NCBI RefSeq assembly: GCF_033547155.1 | Contig: NZ_CP137892.1 | Coordinates: 930,001-994,000, forward strand | From: Pseudomonas benzenivorans | GTDB taxonomy: Bacteria > Pseudomonadota > Gammaproteobacteria > Pseudomonadales > Pseudomonadaceae | Reading direction: 5' to 3' | Length of the DNA: 64,000 bases | Part shown: piece after piece, positions 54,084 to 64,000 of the stretch | Position numbering within the stretch: position 1 is the stretch's first letter | Layout: every line of letters starts with the position of its first letter | Notes under the pieces: generated by a model | What the model was told of the DNA's origin: nothing | The model's database searches: none | The model's input: only the letters and a program-made list of their open reading frames with translations | Made by a program: the position numbers and the translations under genes

Positions 54084-54515
54084 ATGGCTGTTCAACGTAC
54101 CTTCTCCATCATCAAGCCCGACGCCGTCGCCAAGAACGTCATCGGCGAGATCACCACTCGCTTCGAGAAAGCCGGCCTGCGCGTCGTCGCCTCGAAGATG
54201 GTCCAGCTGTCCGAGCGCGAAGCCGCCGGTTTCTACGCCGAGCACAGCGAGCGCGGTTTCTTCAAGGACCTGGTCGCCTTCATGACCTCCGGTCCGGTCA
54301 TCGTCCAGGTCCTGGAAGGTGAAGACGCCATCGCCAAGAACCGCGAGCTGATGGGCGCCACCAACCCGAAGGAAGCCGCTGCCGGCACCATCCGCGCCGA
54401 CTTCGCCGTGTCCATCGACGAGAACGCCGTGCACGGCTCCGACTCCGAGGCGTCCGCTGCTCGCGAAATTGCCTACTTCTTCGCCTCCACCGAGGTGTGC
54501 GCGCGCATTCGCTAA
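54084..54515 (+). CDS. ndk: Nucleoside diphosphate kinase
   Basis: 143-residue enzyme that equilibrates nucleoside di- and triphosphates through a phosphohistidine. The catalytic His is in [16 protein letters not shown]; the N terminus [14 protein letters not shown] is canonical. It lies between the ISC terminator and rlmN, 24 nt before the latter. In P. aeruginosa Ndk also balances GTP for alginate synthesis (family knowledge). Confidence 0.98.
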   Translation: MAVQRTFSIIKPDAVAKNVIGEITTRFEKAGLRVVASKMVQLSEREAAGFYAEHSERGFFKDLVAFMTSGPVIVQVLEGEDAIAKNRELMGATNPKEAAAGTIRADFAVSIDENAVHGSDSEASAAREIAYFFASTEVCARIR

Positions 54516-54539
54516 GGCGAACCACGCGAGGGTGAAGCC

Positions 54540-55688
54540 ATGACTGAAGCTACCGGCAAGATCAACCTGCTGGGTCTGACCCAGCCAGAAATGGAACGGT
54601 TCTTCGAGAGCATCGGGGAAAAGCGCTTCCGTGCCGGCCAGGTGATGAAATGGATTCACCACTTTGGCGTCGATGACTTCGACGCCATGAGCAATGTCGG
54701 CAAGGCCTTGCGCGAGAAGCTCAAGGCCTGTGCCGAGATTCGCGGCCCGGAAGTGGTCAGCGAAGATATTTCCACCGACGGCACCCGCAAGTGGGTGGTG
54801 CGGGTGGCGTCCGGCAGTTGCGTCGAGACCGTGTACATCCCCCAAGGCGGGCGTGGCACCCTGTGCGTCTCGTCCCAGGCCGGTTGTGCCCTGGACTGCA
54901 GCTTCTGCTCCACCGGCAAGCAAGGTTTCAACAGCGATCTCTCCGCCGCCGAGGTGATCGGCCAGGTGTGGATCGCCAACAAGTCATTCGGCACCGTGCC
55001 GGCGAAGATCGATCGCGCCATCACCAACGTGGTGATGATGGGCATGGGCGAGCCGCTGCTGAATTTCGACAACGTGGTCGCCGCCATGAAGATCATGATG
55101 GACGACCTCGGTTATGGCATCTCCAAGCGCAAGGTGACCCTGTCCACCTCGGGCGTGGTGCCGATGATCGACAAGCTGGGCGAGGTCATCGACGTGTCGC
55201 TGGCGCTGTCGCTGCATGCGCCCAACGACGAGCTGCGCAACCAGCTGGTGCCGATTAACAAGAAGTACCCCCTGGACATGCTGCTGGCGGCCTGCAAACG
55301 CTATGTCTCGCGCCTCGGCGAGAAGCGCGTGCTGACCATCGAGTACACCCTGCTCAAGGATGTCAACGATAAACCGGAGCATGCTGAGGAAATGATCGCA
55401 CTTCTCAAGGAAGTGCCTTGCAAGATCAACCTGATCCCGTTTAATCCCTTCCCTCACTCCGGCTACGAGCGGCCGAGCAACAATGCCATCCGCCGCTTCC
55501 AGGACCTGCTGCACAAGGCCGGGCACAACGTCACCGTGCGCACGACCCGTGGCGAGGACATCGATGCCGCCTGTGGCCAGCTGGTCGGCCAGGTCATGGA
55601 TCGCACCCGCCGCAGCGCCCGCTATATCGCCGTGCGTGAATTGAGCAGCGAGACCGAAACGCCGCGTTCCGCCGCCAATCGAACCTGA
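54540..55688 (+). CDS. rlmN: Dual-specificity RNA methyltransferase RlmN
   Basis: 382-residue radical-SAM enzyme methylating A2503 of 23S rRNA and A37 of some tRNAs. The cluster motif CxxxCxxC is Cys116, Cys120, Cys123 (CALDCSFC); the methyl-carrying cysteine pair includes the C-terminal one in DIDAACGQL. As an Fe-S enzyme it depends on the ISC genes just upstream. Confidence 0.97.
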   Translation: MTEATGKINLLGLTQPEMERFFESIGEKRFRAGQVMKWIHHFGVDDFDAMSNVGKALREKLKACAEIRGPEVVSEDISTDGTRKWVVRVASGSCVETVYIPQGGRGTLCVSSQAGCALDCSFCSTGKQGFNSDLSAAEVIGQVWIANKSFGTVPAKIDRAITNVVMMGMGEPLLNFDNVVAAMKIMMDDLGYGISKRKVTLSTSGVVPMIDKLGEVIDVSLALSLHAPNDELRNQLVPINKKYPLDMLLAACKRYVSRLGEKRVLTIEYTLLKDVNDKPEHAEEMIALLKEVPCKINLIPFNPFPHSGYERPSNNAIRRFQDLLHKAGHNVTVRTTRGEDIDAACGQLVGQVMDRTRRSARYIAVRELSSETETPRSAANRT

Positions 55689-55701
55689 AGAGAGGAAACC
55701 C

Positions 55702-56460
55702 ATGACCTTGCGCCCAGCGCTGTTCTTGTTCATCGCCAGCTTGTTGGCCGGATGCGTTTCGACCGGCGGCACCGATCCGATGAGAACCGACAAGGGGCGC
55801 GACGAGGCCCGCGAGGCCTATGTGCAACTGGGGCTTGGCTATCTGCAGAATGGTGCCAGCGAGCGGGCCAAGGTGCCGTTGAAGAAGGCCCTGGAGCTCG
55901 ACCCTTCCGATGCCGATGCCCATGCGGCCCTGGCGCTGGTGTTCCAGATCGAGATGGAGCCCAAGCTGGCCGACGACCACTACCGCAAGGCGCTGGCGCA
56001 GCGCGGCGACGATGCCCGCCTGCTGAACAACTACGGCAGTTTCCTGTACGAGCAGAAGCGCTATCAGGAGGCATTCGAGCGCTACCAGCAGGCGGCCCGG
56101 GACACCCTCTACCCGGAGCGCTCGCGGGTATTCGAGAACCTCGGGATGACCGCCCAGATGCTTGGCCAGCGCGAACAGGCCAAGACCTATTTCGAACGTT
56201 CGCTGCGCCTCAACAGCCGTCAGCCGCGGGCGTTGCTGGAGATGGCCCAGATGTATTTCGATGACCGCCAGTACGTGCCGGCCCGCCGTTACTACGACAG
56301 CTACAGCGCATTGGCCGAGCAGAATGCCCGCAGCCTGCTGCTCGGTGCGCGCCTGGCGAAGATCTTCGAGGACCGCGACACCGCGGCCAGCCTCGGCTTG
56401 CAGTTGAAGCGTCTTTATCCCGGTACCCCGGAATATCAGCAATACCTGTCGGAGCAATGA
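55702..56460 (+). CDS. pilF: Type IV pilus biogenesis lipoprotein PilF (PilW)
   Basis: 252-residue outer-membrane lipoprotein pilotin for the PilQ secretin. The signal peptide ends in the lipobox LLAGC with Cys18, and the remainder consists of about six TPR units (for instance AYVQLGLGYLQNGASERAKV and RVFENLGMTAQMLGQREQAK). The stop overlaps the rodZ start. Its place between rlmN and rodZ is conserved in Pseudomonas. Confidence 0.95.
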   Translation: MTLRPALFLFIASLLAGCVSTGGTDPMRTDKGRDEAREAYVQLGLGYLQNGASERAKVPLKKALELDPSDADAHAALALVFQIEMEPKLADDHYRKALAQRGDDARLLNNYGSFLYEQKRYQEAFERYQQAARDTLYPERSRVFENLGMTAQMLGQREQAKTYFERSLRLNSRQPRALLEMAQMYFDDRQYVPARRYYDSYSALAEQNARSLLLGARLAKIFEDRDTAASLGLQLKRLYPGTPEYQQYLSEQ

Positions 56461-57470
56461 TGAAAGCGGCGCATTCCGAAGAAGCAGTGGCCCAGCAGGT
56501 CAATCCCGGCGAGTCCTTGCGTGTAACCCGCGAAAGCAAGGGCTGGACGATCGCCGAAGTGGCGACCCAGCTCAACCTGACGCCCCAGCGCCTGGGGCAG
56601 ATCGAGGCCGGCGCCTTCGACCAGCTGCCGGGCCATACCTTCGCCAGGGGCTATATCCGTGCCTATGGCAAGCTGCTGGGCATGGACCAGGCGCGCCTGG
56701 TGCTGGAGTTCGATCAGTTCACCGGCAGCAACGCCGCCGGCAGCAGCGTGCACAGTCTCGGCCGCATCGAGCAGCCGCTGAGCTATTCGCAGCAGGCCCT
56801 GCGTTTCGCTAGTCTGGCCTTGCTGGTGGCCTTGGTCGGCGTGGGCTTCTACTGGTGGCAGGAGCAGGCCCAGCGGCCGCTCGAGGAGTCGGCCGTGACC
56901 AGCCTCGAGCACGTCGAAGTCGAAGGCGTCGATGGCACCACCCAGCTGCATGTTCTCGACGAGCCGGAGGATCAGGCGGTCGCGGCGGCCCAGGAGTCGT
57001 CCCAGCTGAGCCTCGCCGAGGCGTCGCCCGAGCAGGACGAGCCCGCAGACACTCAGTCGCCCGCCGAGCCGACCGAGGCCCCTGCTGCCCTGGAGTCCGC
57101 CAGCCCTGTGGCGCTCCAGCCCGCGATGCCGGCAGAGCCTGTGGTCGAGGCCGCCACCGTGGAGCAGGCCGAAGCGACTGGCGCGGTAGCCGAAGAGGTC
57201 CCCCAGCCCCCGACGCTGGCCGCTGGCGAGGGCAGGGTGCAGGTGACGTTCACCGCCGATTGCTGGACCCAGGTGACCGACGCCAACGGCAAGATTCTGA
57301 TCAGCGCGCTGAAGCGGGGCGGCGATAGCCTGGCGCTGACCGGCAAGGCCCCCCTGGAGTTGCGCCTGGGCTTTGCCCGCGGCGCGCAGGTGACTTACAA
57401 CGGCAAGCCGGTGGATGTCGCCCCCTTCACCTCGGGCGAGACCGCCCGCGTGAAACTGGGTGGGCAATAA
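56457..57470 (+). CDS. rodZ: RodZ-like HTH / DUF4115 membrane protein
   Basis: 337-residue single-pass membrane protein of the RodZ family, which links MreB to the cell-wall elongasome. An HTH_25/Xre-like domain covers about 17-85 ([22 protein letters not shown]), one transmembrane helix lies at about 115-138, a Glu/Ala/Pro-rich periplasmic linker follows (about 140-250), and the C-terminal DUF4115 domain begins near 255 ([15 protein letters not shown]). It starts ATGATG overlapping the pilF stop. Confidence 0.9.
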   Translation: MMKAAHSEEAVAQQVNPGESLRVTRESKGWTIAEVATQLNLTPQRLGQIEAGAFDQLPGHTFARGYIRAYGKLLGMDQARLVLEFDQFTGSNAAGSSVHSLGRIEQPLSYSQQALRFASLALLVALVGVGFYWWQEQAQRPLEESAVTSLEHVEVEGVDGTTQLHVLDEPEDQAVAAAQESSQLSLAEASPEQDEPADTQSPAEPTEAPAALESASPVALQPAMPAEPVVEAATVEQAEATGAVAEEVPQPPTLAAGEGRVQVTFTADCWTQVTDANGKILISALKRGGDSLALTGKAPLELRLGFARGAQVTYNGKPVDVAPFTSGETARVKLGGQ

Positions 57471-57471
57471 G

Positions 57472-58584
57472 ATGCATTGCGAATCGCCGATCAAGCGCCG
57501 CCAGTCGCGGAAAATCTGGGTAGGTTCGGTACCGGTGGGCGGCGATGCGCCCATCTCGGTGCAGAGCATGACCAACACCGACACCAACGACGTGGCCGCC
57601 ACCGTGGCGCAGATCCGTCGCCTGGAAGAGGCCGGCGCCGATATCGTGCGTGTCTCGGTGCCGGACATGGACGCCGCCGAGGCCTTCGGCAAGATCAAGC
57701 AGCAGGTCAATCTGCCCCTGGTGGCCGACATTCACTTCGACTACCAGATCGCCCTGCGCGTGGCCGAACTGGGCGTCGACTGCCTGCGCATCAACCCCGG
57801 CAACATCGGTCGCGAGGACCGGGTGCGGGCGGTGGTCGAGGCCGCGCGGGACAAGGGCATCCCGATCCGCATCGGGGTCAACGCCGGCTCCCTGGAGAAG
57901 GACCTGCAGAAGAAATACGGCGAGCCGACGCCGGCCGCGCTGGTCGAGTCGGCCCTGCGCCATGTCGAGCACCTGGACCGGCTGAACTTTCCCGACTTCA
58001 AGGTCAGCGTCAAGGCCTCCGACGTGTTCATGGCGGTGGAGGCCTACAGGCTGCTGGCCAAGCAGATCGAGCAGCCGCTGCACCTGGGCATCACCGAGGC
58101 CGGCGGCCTGCGCTCCGGCACGGTGAAGTCGGCGGTGGGCCTGGGCATGCTGCTGGCCGAGGGCATCGGCGATACCATCCGCATCTCCCTGGCGGCCGAT
58201 CCGGTCGAGGAGATCAAGGTCGGCTTCGACATCCTCAAGTCGCTGCGCCTGCGCTCGCGCGGCATCAACTTCATCGCCTGCCCGAGCTGCTCGCGGCAGA
58301 ACTTCGATGTGGTCAAGACCATGAACGAGCTGGAGGCGCGGGTCGAGGACCTGCTGGTGCCGCTGGACGTGGCGGTGATCGGCTGCGTGGTCAATGGCCC
58401 GGGCGAGGCCAAGGAGGCCCATGTCGGCCTCACCGGCGGCTCGCCGAACAACCTGGTGTATATCGACGGCAAGCCGGCGCAGAAACTGAACAACGACAAC
58501 CTGGTGGACGACCTGGAGCGCCTGATCCGCCAGAAAGCGGCCGAGAAGGTCGCCGCAGAGGCCGCGCTGATCGTGCGCGGCTGA
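57472..58584 (+). CDS. ispG: 4-hydroxy-3-methylbut-2-en-1-yl diphosphate synthase
   Basis: 370-residue [4Fe-4S] enzyme of the methylerythritol phosphate pathway of isoprenoid synthesis. Cluster ligands are Cys270 and Cys273 (CPSCSRQ) and Cys305 ([10 protein letters not shown]), followed by the usual Glu312-type residue. The start is taken as ATG at 57472 ([13 protein letters not shown]), just after the rodZ stop; an upstream GTG at 57460 is less likely. Confidence 0.97.
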   Translation: MHCESPIKRRQSRKIWVGSVPVGGDAPISVQSMTNTDTNDVAATVAQIRRLEEAGADIVRVSVPDMDAAEAFGKIKQQVNLPLVADIHFDYQIALRVAELGVDCLRINPGNIGREDRVRAVVEAARDKGIPIRIGVNAGSLEKDLQKKYGEPTPAALVESALRHVEHLDRLNFPDFKVSVKASDVFMAVEAYRLLAKQIEQPLHLGITEAGGLRSGTVKSAVGLGMLLAEGIGDTIRISLAADPVEEIKVGFDILKSLRLRSRGINFIACPSCSRQNFDVVKTMNELEARVEDLLVPLDVAVIGCVVNGPGEAKEAHVGLTGGSPNNLVYIDGKPAQKLNNDNLVDDLERLIRQKAAEKVAAEAALIVRG

Positions 58585-58613
58585 CTGCGAACCCGAACTG
58601 TTAAGGAATCCAA

Positions 58614-59903
58614 TTGAGCAAGTCCCTGCAAGCCATCCGTGGCATGAACGACATCCTGCCGGAGCAGACCCCGCTCTGGCGCTACTTCGAAGACAGCGTG
58701 GCGCGCCTGCTCGATGGCTACGGCTACCGGCAGATCCGCATGCCGATCGTCGAGTTCACCGAGCTGTTCAAGCGCTCGATCGGCGAGGTCACCGATATAG
58801 TCGAGAAGGAGATGTATACCTTCGACGACCGCAACGGCGACTCCCTGACCCTGCGCCCGGAGGGCACCGCGGCCTGCGTGCGGGCGGTGCTCGAGCACGG
58901 CCTGGCCGGCGCCGGGCAGAGCCAGAAGCTCTGGTACATCGGCCCGATGTTCCGCCACGAACGCCCGCAGAAGGGCCGCTACCGCCAGTTCCACCAGATC
59001 GGCGTGGAGGTCTTCAACATCGACGGCCCGGACATCGACGCCGAGCTGATCGTGCTGACTTGGCGCCTCTGGGGGCTGCTGGGGCTGCGCGACGCGGTGA
59101 CCCTGGAGCTCAACAGCCTGGGCACCAGTGCGGCCCGTGCGGTCTACCGCGAGGCCCTGGTCGAGTACCTGAGCGCGCGCGCCGAGCAGTTGGACGAAGA
59201 CAGCCGCCGGCGCCTGAGCAGCAACCCGCTGCGCGTGCTCGACAGCAAGAACCCGGAGACCCAGGCCCTGCTGGCCGATGCACCGAGGCTGGCGGACTAC
59301 CTGGACGAGGAGTCGCGCATCCACTTCGAGGGGCTGAAGGCGCGCCTGGATGCCGCCGGCATTCCCTATGTGATCAACCCCAAGCTGGTGCGCGGCCTGG
59401 ACTACTACAGCAAGACCGTGTTCGAGTGGACCACCGACAAGCTCGGTGCCCAGGGCACGGTGTGCGCCGGTGGCCGCTACGACGGCCTGGTCGAGCAGAT
59501 GGGCGGCAAGCCGACCCCGGGTGTCGGTTTCGCCATGGGCATCGAGCGCCTGGTGCTGCTGCTCGAGACCCTGGAACTGGTGCCGGCGGACATCGCCCGT
59601 CAGGTCGATGTCTACCTCTGTGCCTTCGGCGAGCCTGCGGAGCTGGCGGCCCTGGCCCTGGCCGAGCGCCTGCGTGATCAGCTGCCGGGGCTGCGCTTGC
59701 AGGTCAACGCCGGCGCCGGCAGCTTCAAGAGTCAGCTGAAGAAGGCGGACAAGAGCGGCGCACTCTACGCGCTGGTCCTGGGAGAAGACGAACTGGCCCG
59801 GCAAGTGGTAGGTTGCAAGCCGCTGCGGGATCAGGGCGAACAACAGAGCATCGCCTGGGCGGACCTGGCCGAGCGCCTGGCCGCCTGCCTCGAGCAGGCT
59901 TAA
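58614..59903 (+). CDS. hisS: Histidyl-tRNA synthetase
   Basis: 429-residue class II synthetase that charges tRNA-His. Motif 2 includes [19 protein letters not shown], the His-specific signature is [13 protein letters not shown] and motif 3 has [15 protein letters not shown]. Start is TTG at 58614 with AAGGA six bases upstream. The C-terminal anticodon-binding domain starts near 325. Confidence 0.97.
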   Translation: MSKSLQAIRGMNDILPEQTPLWRYFEDSVARLLDGYGYRQIRMPIVEFTELFKRSIGEVTDIVEKEMYTFDDRNGDSLTLRPEGTAACVRAVLEHGLAGAGQSQKLWYIGPMFRHERPQKGRYRQFHQIGVEVFNIDGPDIDAELIVLTWRLWGLLGLRDAVTLELNSLGTSAARAVYREALVEYLSARAEQLDEDSRRRLSSNPLRVLDSKNPETQALLADAPRLADYLDEESRIHFEGLKARLDAAGIPYVINPKLVRGLDYYSKTVFEWTTDKLGAQGTVCAGGRYDGLVEQMGGKPTPGVGFAMGIERLVLLLETLELVPADIARQVDVYLCAFGEPAELAALALAERLRDQLPGLRLQVNAGAGSFKSQLKKADKSGALYALVLGEDELARQVVGCKPLRDQGEQQSIAWADLAERLAACLEQA

Positions 59904-59939
59904 CAGCACACGCCGATTTAGCGAAATAGGAGTATTGGG

Positions 59940-60584
59940 GTGGAGTCGCGTACCGAAGAAGAACAGCTGGCGATGATCAAGGAGTGGTGGCAGCGCAACG
60001 GCATGCCGTTGCTCACCGGCGCGCTGTTGGCGCTGGTGGCGGTGTTCGGCTGGCAGGGCTGGCAGAAGTACCAGAGCAGCCAGGCGCAGAGTGCCTCGGT
60101 GATCTACCAGCAGCTGCTGGAGACCGCGCTCGACCCGAGCGGCGAACCGGATGCGGCCAAGGTCGCCGAGTTGGGCAAGCAGCTCAAGGACGAGTTCGGC
60201 GGCAGCCATTACGCCCAGTACGGCAGCCTGTTCATCGCCAAGGTGGCGGTCGAGTCCGGCAAGCTGGAGGATGCGGCGAGCGAATTGCAGGCGATAGTCG
60301 ATCAGCCGGCGGACGCGACCCTGGAAGAGCTGGCGCGTCAGCGTCTGGCCCGCGTTCTGGCGGCTCAGGACAAGACCGAGGCCGCGCTGCAGTTGCTCGA
60401 GGGCGATGCCGATCAGGCCTATCTGGCCAGCCGCGAAGAGCTCAAGGGCGACCTGCTGGCGACCCTGGGCCGCGATGATGAGGCCCACGCCGCCTACCTC
60501 AAGGCCAAGGCCGCACTGGCCGAAGACGCCGCGGTGGGTGGCCTGCAAATGAAGCTCGACGACCTGGCAAAAGGGGATGCGTGA
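59940..60584 (+). CDS. YfgM-family ancillary SecYEG / tetratricopeptide protein
   Basis: 214-residue membrane-anchored TPR protein of the YfgM/UPF0070 type, which in E. coli binds SecYEG and the PpiD chaperone. A cytosolic N terminus (ESRTEEEQLAMIKEWW) precedes one helix at about 20-40 and a periplasmic TPR-like domain. GTG at 59940 is chosen because AGGAG lies 7 nt upstream. The stop is 1 nt before the bamB start. Same place as PA3801. Confidence 0.9.
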   Translation: MESRTEEEQLAMIKEWWQRNGMPLLTGALLALVAVFGWQGWQKYQSSQAQSASVIYQQLLETALDPSGEPDAAKVAELGKQLKDEFGGSHYAQYGSLFIAKVAVESGKLEDAASELQAIVDQPADATLEELARQRLARVLAAQDKTEAALQLLEGDADQAYLASREELKGDLLATLGRDDEAHAAYLKAKAALAEDAAVGGLQMKLDDLAKGDA

Positions 60585-60585
60585 C

Positions 60586-61728
60586 GTGAAGCGTTGGAAG
60601 AATGCCGCGCTGTTGGCCCTGGCCGTACTGGCCGTGGGCTGCAGCAGCAACAGTAAGAAGGAACTGCCGCCTGCCGAGCTGACCGACTTCGAAGAAGAGG
60701 TGCAGCTGCAGAAGGAGTGGAGCCGCTCGATCGGCGAGGGCCAGGGCGAGACCTTCAACATGCTGGTCCCGGCGGTCGATGGCGAGACCATCTACGCCGC
60801 CGATGTCGAGGGCCTGGTCATGGCGCTGGACCGCAAGAGCGGCGATGTGCGCTGGAAGCAGGAGCTCGAGGCGCCGGTGTCCGGTGCGGTCGGTGCCGGT
60901 TACGGTCTGGTCCTGCTGGGCACGTTGAAGGGCGAGATCATCGCCCTGGACACCGCCTCCGGCGAGGAAAAGTGGCGTGCGCGGGTGACCAGCGAAGTGC
61001 TGGCGGCGCCGGCGACCAACGGCGACGTGGTGCTGGTGCAGACCCAGGACGACCGCCTGATCGCCCTGGATGCCGACACCGGCAGCCAGCGCTGGATCTT
61101 CGAGAGCACCCCGGCGGTACTGACCCTGCGCGGCACCGGCAGTCCGGTGCTGACCAATCGCCTGGCCATCGCCGGCCTGTCCAGCGGCAAGGTCATCGCC
61201 CTGGACGCCCAGCGCGGCCTGCCGGTCTGGGAGCAGCGCGTGGCGGTGCCTCAGGGCCGTTCCGAGCTGGACCGCGTGGTGGACATCGACGGCGGCCTGC
61301 TGCTGTCCGGCGGTACCCTCTATGCGGTCAGCTACCAGGGCCGTGTCGCGGCGCTGGAACTGGAGAGCGGGCGGATCCTCTGGCAGCGCGAGGCCTCCAG
61401 CTCGGTGGGCGTGGCCCAGGGCTACGGCAACGTCTACGTCAGTCTGGCCAGCGGCACGGTGGAAGGCATCGACGAGCGCAGCGCCTCGGCGCTGTGGAGC
61501 AACGACGCCCTGGCGCGTCGTCAGCTGTCGGCGCCGGAGGTGTTCTCCAGCTATGTGGCCTTCGGCGACCTGGAGGGTTACCTGCACCTGATCAGCCAGG
61601 TGGACGGCCGCTTCGTCGGCCGCGAGCGCATCGACAGCGAGGGCCTGCGCGCCCGTCCGCTGGTGGTCGGCGAGTGGCTGTACGCCTTTGGCAACGGCGG
61701 CAAGCTGGTGGCCTTGACCATCAAGTGA
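60586..61728 (+). CDS. bamB: Outer-membrane assembly lipoprotein BamB
   Basis: 380-residue lipoprotein of the BAM complex that inserts outer-membrane beta-barrels. The lipobox LAVGC places the lipidated cysteine at 19. The rest is an eight-bladed PQQ-type beta-propeller with repeats such as GDVRWKQELEAPVSG and GEEKWRARVTSEVLAAP. The start is taken as GTG at 60586: AAGGGG (60571-60576) is spaced 9 nt from it but touches the alternative ATG at 60577. It is followed by a terminator. Confidence 0.95.
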   Translation: MKRWKNAALLALAVLAVGCSSNSKKELPPAELTDFEEEVQLQKEWSRSIGEGQGETFNMLVPAVDGETIYAADVEGLVMALDRKSGDVRWKQELEAPVSGAVGAGYGLVLLGTLKGEIIALDTASGEEKWRARVTSEVLAAPATNGDVVLVQTQDDRLIALDADTGSQRWIFESTPAVLTLRGTGSPVLTNRLAIAGLSSGKVIALDAQRGLPVWEQRVAVPQGRSELDRVVDIDGGLLLSGGTLYAVSYQGRVAALELESGRILWQREASSSVGVAQGYGNVYVSLASGTVEGIDERSASALWSNDALARRQLSAPEVFSSYVAFGDLEGYLHLISQVDGRFVGRERIDSEGLRARPLVVGEWLYAFGNGGKLVALTIK

Positions 61729-61798
61729 CCCGGCGCTAGAGGGCCAGGCTAGACTGCACGGCGAGGCCGTGCGGCGGCTCGGCCCCTGCTGTGAATTC

Positions 61799-61830
61799 GG
61801 CCGCTGCCCTGGCAGCGGCCTTTGTATTTT
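61799..61830 (+). terminator. Rho-independent terminator of bamB
   Basis: GGCCGCTGCC / GGCAGCGGCC, a 10-bp perfect stem with a 2-nt tip, followed by TTTGTATTTT. Confidence 0.92.
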
Positions 61831-61855
61831 CTGAAATAACGTAGTGGAGAGCCTA

Positions 61856-63331
61856 ATGGTTCCCGTAATTGCCCTGGTGGGCCGCCCGAACGTCGGCAAG
61901 TCGACCCTCTTCAACCGCCTGACCAAGACCCGCGACGCCATCGTCGGCGACCTCTCCGGCTTGACCCGCGACCGCCAGTACGGCGAGGCCAAGTGGCAGG
62001 GGCGCACCTATATCGTCATCGACACCGGGGGTATCTCCGGCGACGAGGAGGGCATCGATGCGAAGATGGCCGAGCAGTCGCTGCAGGCCATCGAAGAGGC
62101 CGATGCCGTGCTGTTCCTGGTCGATGCCCGGGCCGGGCTGTCGGCCTCCGACCAGATGATCGGCGAGCACCTGCGCAAGCGTAACAAGCACAGCTTCCTG
62201 GTGATCAACAAGGTCGACAACCTCGACCCCGACCTGGCCCGTGCCGAATTCAGCCCCCTGGGCATGGGCGAGGCCCTGGCCATCGCCGGCGCTCACGGCC
62301 GCGGCATCACCCAGATGCTCGAGGCGGTGCTGGGCGGCTTTCCCAAGGACGCCGGCGAGCCGGAGGAGGGCGAGGAGGCCGAAGAGGTGGCCGAGGGCGA
62401 GGAAGCCAAGCGCATCCCCGGGCCCAGCGAGAAGGACGGCATCAAGCTGGCGATCATCGGCCGGCCCAACGTCGGCAAGTCGACCCTGGTCAACCGCATG
62501 CTCGGCGAGGACCGGGTGATCGTCTACGACCAGGCGGGGACGACCCGGGACAGCATCTACATCCCCTTCGAGCGCGACGACGAGAAGTACACCCTGATCG
62601 ACACCGCCGGCGTGCGTCGCCGCGGCAAGATCTTCGAGGCGGTGGAGAAGTTCTCGGTGGTCAAGACCCTGCAGGCCATTCAGGATTCCAACGTGGTGGT
62701 GTTCGTCATGGACGCTCGCGAAGGGGTGGTCGATCACGACCTCAACCTGCTCGGCTTCGTCCTGGAGAGCGGCCGCGCCCTGGTCATCGCCCTGAACAAG
62801 TGGGACGGCATGGAGCCGAGCGAGCGCGACTACGTGAAGACCGAGCTGCAGCGCCGGCTGTTCTTCGTCGATTTCGCCGACATCCACTTCATCTCGGCGC
62901 TGCACGGCACCGGCGTCGGCCACCTGTACAAGTCGGTGCAGGCCTCGTTCCAGTCGGCGATCACCCGCTGGCCCACCAGCCGCCTGACCCAGATCCTCGA
63001 GGACGCGGTGCGCGAGCACCAGCCGCCGCTGGTCAACGGCCGGCGCATCAAGCTGCGCTACGCCCACCTCGGCGGCGCCAACCCGCCGCTGATCGTGATC
63101 CACGGCAACCAGGTCGAGTCGGTGCCCCGTGCCTACTCGCGTTACCTGGAGAACACCTACAGGCGCGTGCTCAAGCTGGTCGGCACGCCGATCCGCATCG
63201 AATACAAGGGCGGCGAGAACCCCTACGAGGACAAGAAGAACACCCTCACCGACCGCCAGGTGAACAAGAAGCGCCGCCTGATGAGCCACCACAAGAAGGC
63301 CGAGAAGAAGCGCAAGGACAAGAAGCGCTGA
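61856..63331 (+). CDS. der: GTPase Der (EngA)
   Basis: 491-residue essential GTPase with two tandem G domains that acts in assembly of the 50S ribosomal subunit. First P-loop GRPNVGKS at 9-16, second GRPNVGKS at 202-209; KH-like RNA-binding domain follows from about 375. The acidic linker between the domains ([19 protein letters not shown], about 175-195) is characteristic of gammaproteobacterial Der. The ATG at 61856 ([12 protein letters not shown]) has GGAG upstream; a GTG 12 nt earlier is less likely. Confidence 0.98.
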   Translation: MVPVIALVGRPNVGKSTLFNRLTKTRDAIVGDLSGLTRDRQYGEAKWQGRTYIVIDTGGISGDEEGIDAKMAEQSLQAIEEADAVLFLVDARAGLSASDQMIGEHLRKRNKHSFLVINKVDNLDPDLARAEFSPLGMGEALAIAGAHGRGITQMLEAVLGGFPKDAGEPEEGEEAEEVAEGEEAKRIPGPSEKDGIKLAIIGRPNVGKSTLVNRMLGEDRVIVYDQAGTTRDSIYIPFERDDEKYTLIDTAGVRRRGKIFEAVEKFSVVKTLQAIQDSNVVVFVMDAREGVVDHDLNLLGFVLESGRALVIALNKWDGMEPSERDYVKTELQRRLFFVDFADIHFISALHGTGVGHLYKSVQASFQSAITRWPTSRLTQILEDAVREHQPPLVNGRRIKLRYAHLGGANPPLIVIHGNQVESVPRAYSRYLENTYRRVLKLVGTPIRIEYKGGENPYEDKKNTLTDRQVNKKRRLMSHHKKAEKKRKDKKR

Positions 63332-63354
63332 CCCCGGTCGTCCGCCACACACGG

Positions 63355-63377
63355 AAGGCGCCCGCGGGCGCCTTTTT
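63355..63377 (+). terminator. Rho-independent terminator of der
   Basis: AAGGCGCCC / GGGCGCCTT arms with a 2-nt tip, then T5, about 24 nt after the der stop. Confidence 0.92.
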
Positions 63378-63449
63378 CGTGCCCGGACGATCGGCTATCC
63401 TGCGCCCTCGACAGCGCCCGCCAGGCGCGCTGAGCCGCAGGAAGACGTC

Positions 63450-64000
63450 ATGATCACCAGCAAGCTGCCGCATGTCGGCACCACCATCTTCACCCGCATG
63501 TCCCAGCTCGCCGCCGAGACCGGCGCGCTCAACCTGTCCCAGGGCTTCCCCGATTTCGATGGGCCGCAGGCGCTGCGCGACGCCGTCGCCCGGCACATCG
63601 CCGCCGGCCACAACCAGTACGCGCCGCTGGCCGGCTTGCCGGCGTTGCGCCAGCAGGTGGCGGCGAAGATCGCCCGCAGCTATGGCCGCACGGTCGACAT
63701 GGACGGTGAGGTGACCATCGCTCCGGGTGCCACCCAGGGCATCTTCTGCGCCATCCAGACGCTGATCCGCCCGGGCGACGAGGCGATCGTCTTCGACCCC
63801 TGCTACGACAGCTACGAGCCCTCGGTGGAGTTGGCCGGCGGCCGCTGCGTGCACGTGCCCCTGGCCCTGCCGGATTTCGCCATCGACTGGCAGCGCCTGG
63901 CCGACGCCCTGAGCCCCAGGACCCGGCTGATCGTCCTCAACAGCCCGCACAACCCCAGCGGCGCGCTGATCTCCCGCGCCGATCTGGACCGGCTGGCGGC
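63450..64000 (+). CDS. PLP-dependent aminotransferase, class I/II (3' part outside window)
   Basis: First 183 residues of an aminotransferase cut by the window edge. The N terminus NLSQGFPDFDGPQALRDAV and the GATQGIFCAIQTLIRPGDEAIVFDPCYDSYEP segment match the methionine/kynurenine aminotransferase (YbdL-like) group of fold-type I enzymes, as does the SPHNPSGALIS motif. Starts with ATG at 63450 after CAGGAAG. The PLP lysine is beyond the edge. Same position as PA3798. Confidence 0.85.
   Translation, partial: MITSKLPHVGTTIFTRMSQLAAETGALNLSQGFPDFDGPQALRDAVARHIAAGHNQYAPLAGLPALRQQVAAKIARSYGRTVDMDGEVTIAPGATQGIFCAIQTLIRPGDEAIVFDPCYDSYEPSVELAGGRCVHVPLALPDFAIDWQRLADALSPRTRLIVLNSPHNPSGALISRADLDRLA

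Overview
The window is a stretch of chromosome from a high-GC gammaproteobacterium, almost certainly a Pseudomonas of the P. aeruginosa / P. oleovorans kind. From memory, the gene order from valS (about 33.4 kb) to der (63.3 kb) is colinear with PAO1 PA3834 to PA3799. Other blocks match PAO1 loci that are not contiguous there: gcvP2/gcvH2, the PA3923-3921 block, and the PA3418-3415 block. No prophage, insertion sequence, CRISPR array or plasmid gene was recognised.

The left half (1-30.5 kb) is a mosaic of metabolic and transport modules. gcvH-gcvP (minus strand) are fed by a clear sigma-54 promoter with upstream palindromes, as expected for glycine-inducible GcsR control. Facing away from them is an outer-membrane DUF1302 / DUF1329 pair followed by a large MalT-like (LAL) LuxR regulator. 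Next come a SirB1-type protein and a branched-chain amino acid module: leucine dehydrogenase, E1 alpha, E1 beta and a short E2. An EamA exporter, a TRAP transporter (dctPQM), the CobS/CobT cobaltochelatase pair, a small ribbon-helix-helix-like gene, a DUF3461 gene, thiC, a TVP38-type membrane protein, a small wHTH protein and two Na+/H+ antiporters (NhaD, NhaC) follow. The two antiporters suggest a lifestyle with sodium or alkaline stress.

The right half is core genome. It contains valS, a small conserved gene, holC and pepA (minus), divergent from the LPS-export permeases lptF-lptG. Then come an RDD protein, a cold-shock protein, tRNA-Leu(CAA), queA-tgt-yajC-secD-secF, a glycine-zipper protein, suhB (minus), trmJ-cysE, and the complete ISC iron-sulfur operon (iscR-iscS-iscU-iscA-hscB-hscA-fdx-iscX). 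It ends with ndk, rlmN-pilF-rodZ-ispG-hisS-yfgM-like-bamB, der and the 5' part of an aminotransferase cut by the window edge. Two Fe-S enzymes (RlmN, IspG) lie just downstream of the ISC genes.

The most informative non-coding signals are the sigma-54 promoter and palindromes upstream of gcvH, an 18-bp direct repeat upstream of the DUF1302 gene, an IscR-type operator over the iscR promoter, and a TATAAT box inside the loop of the ISC terminator just before ndk. I did not find an evidently new multi-gene system. The best candidates for a second look are the DUF1302/DUF1329/LAL module with its repeats, the leucine dehydrogenase-linked dehydrogenase whose E2 lacks the catalytic-motif Asp, and an orphan, lower-GC stretch after thiC.
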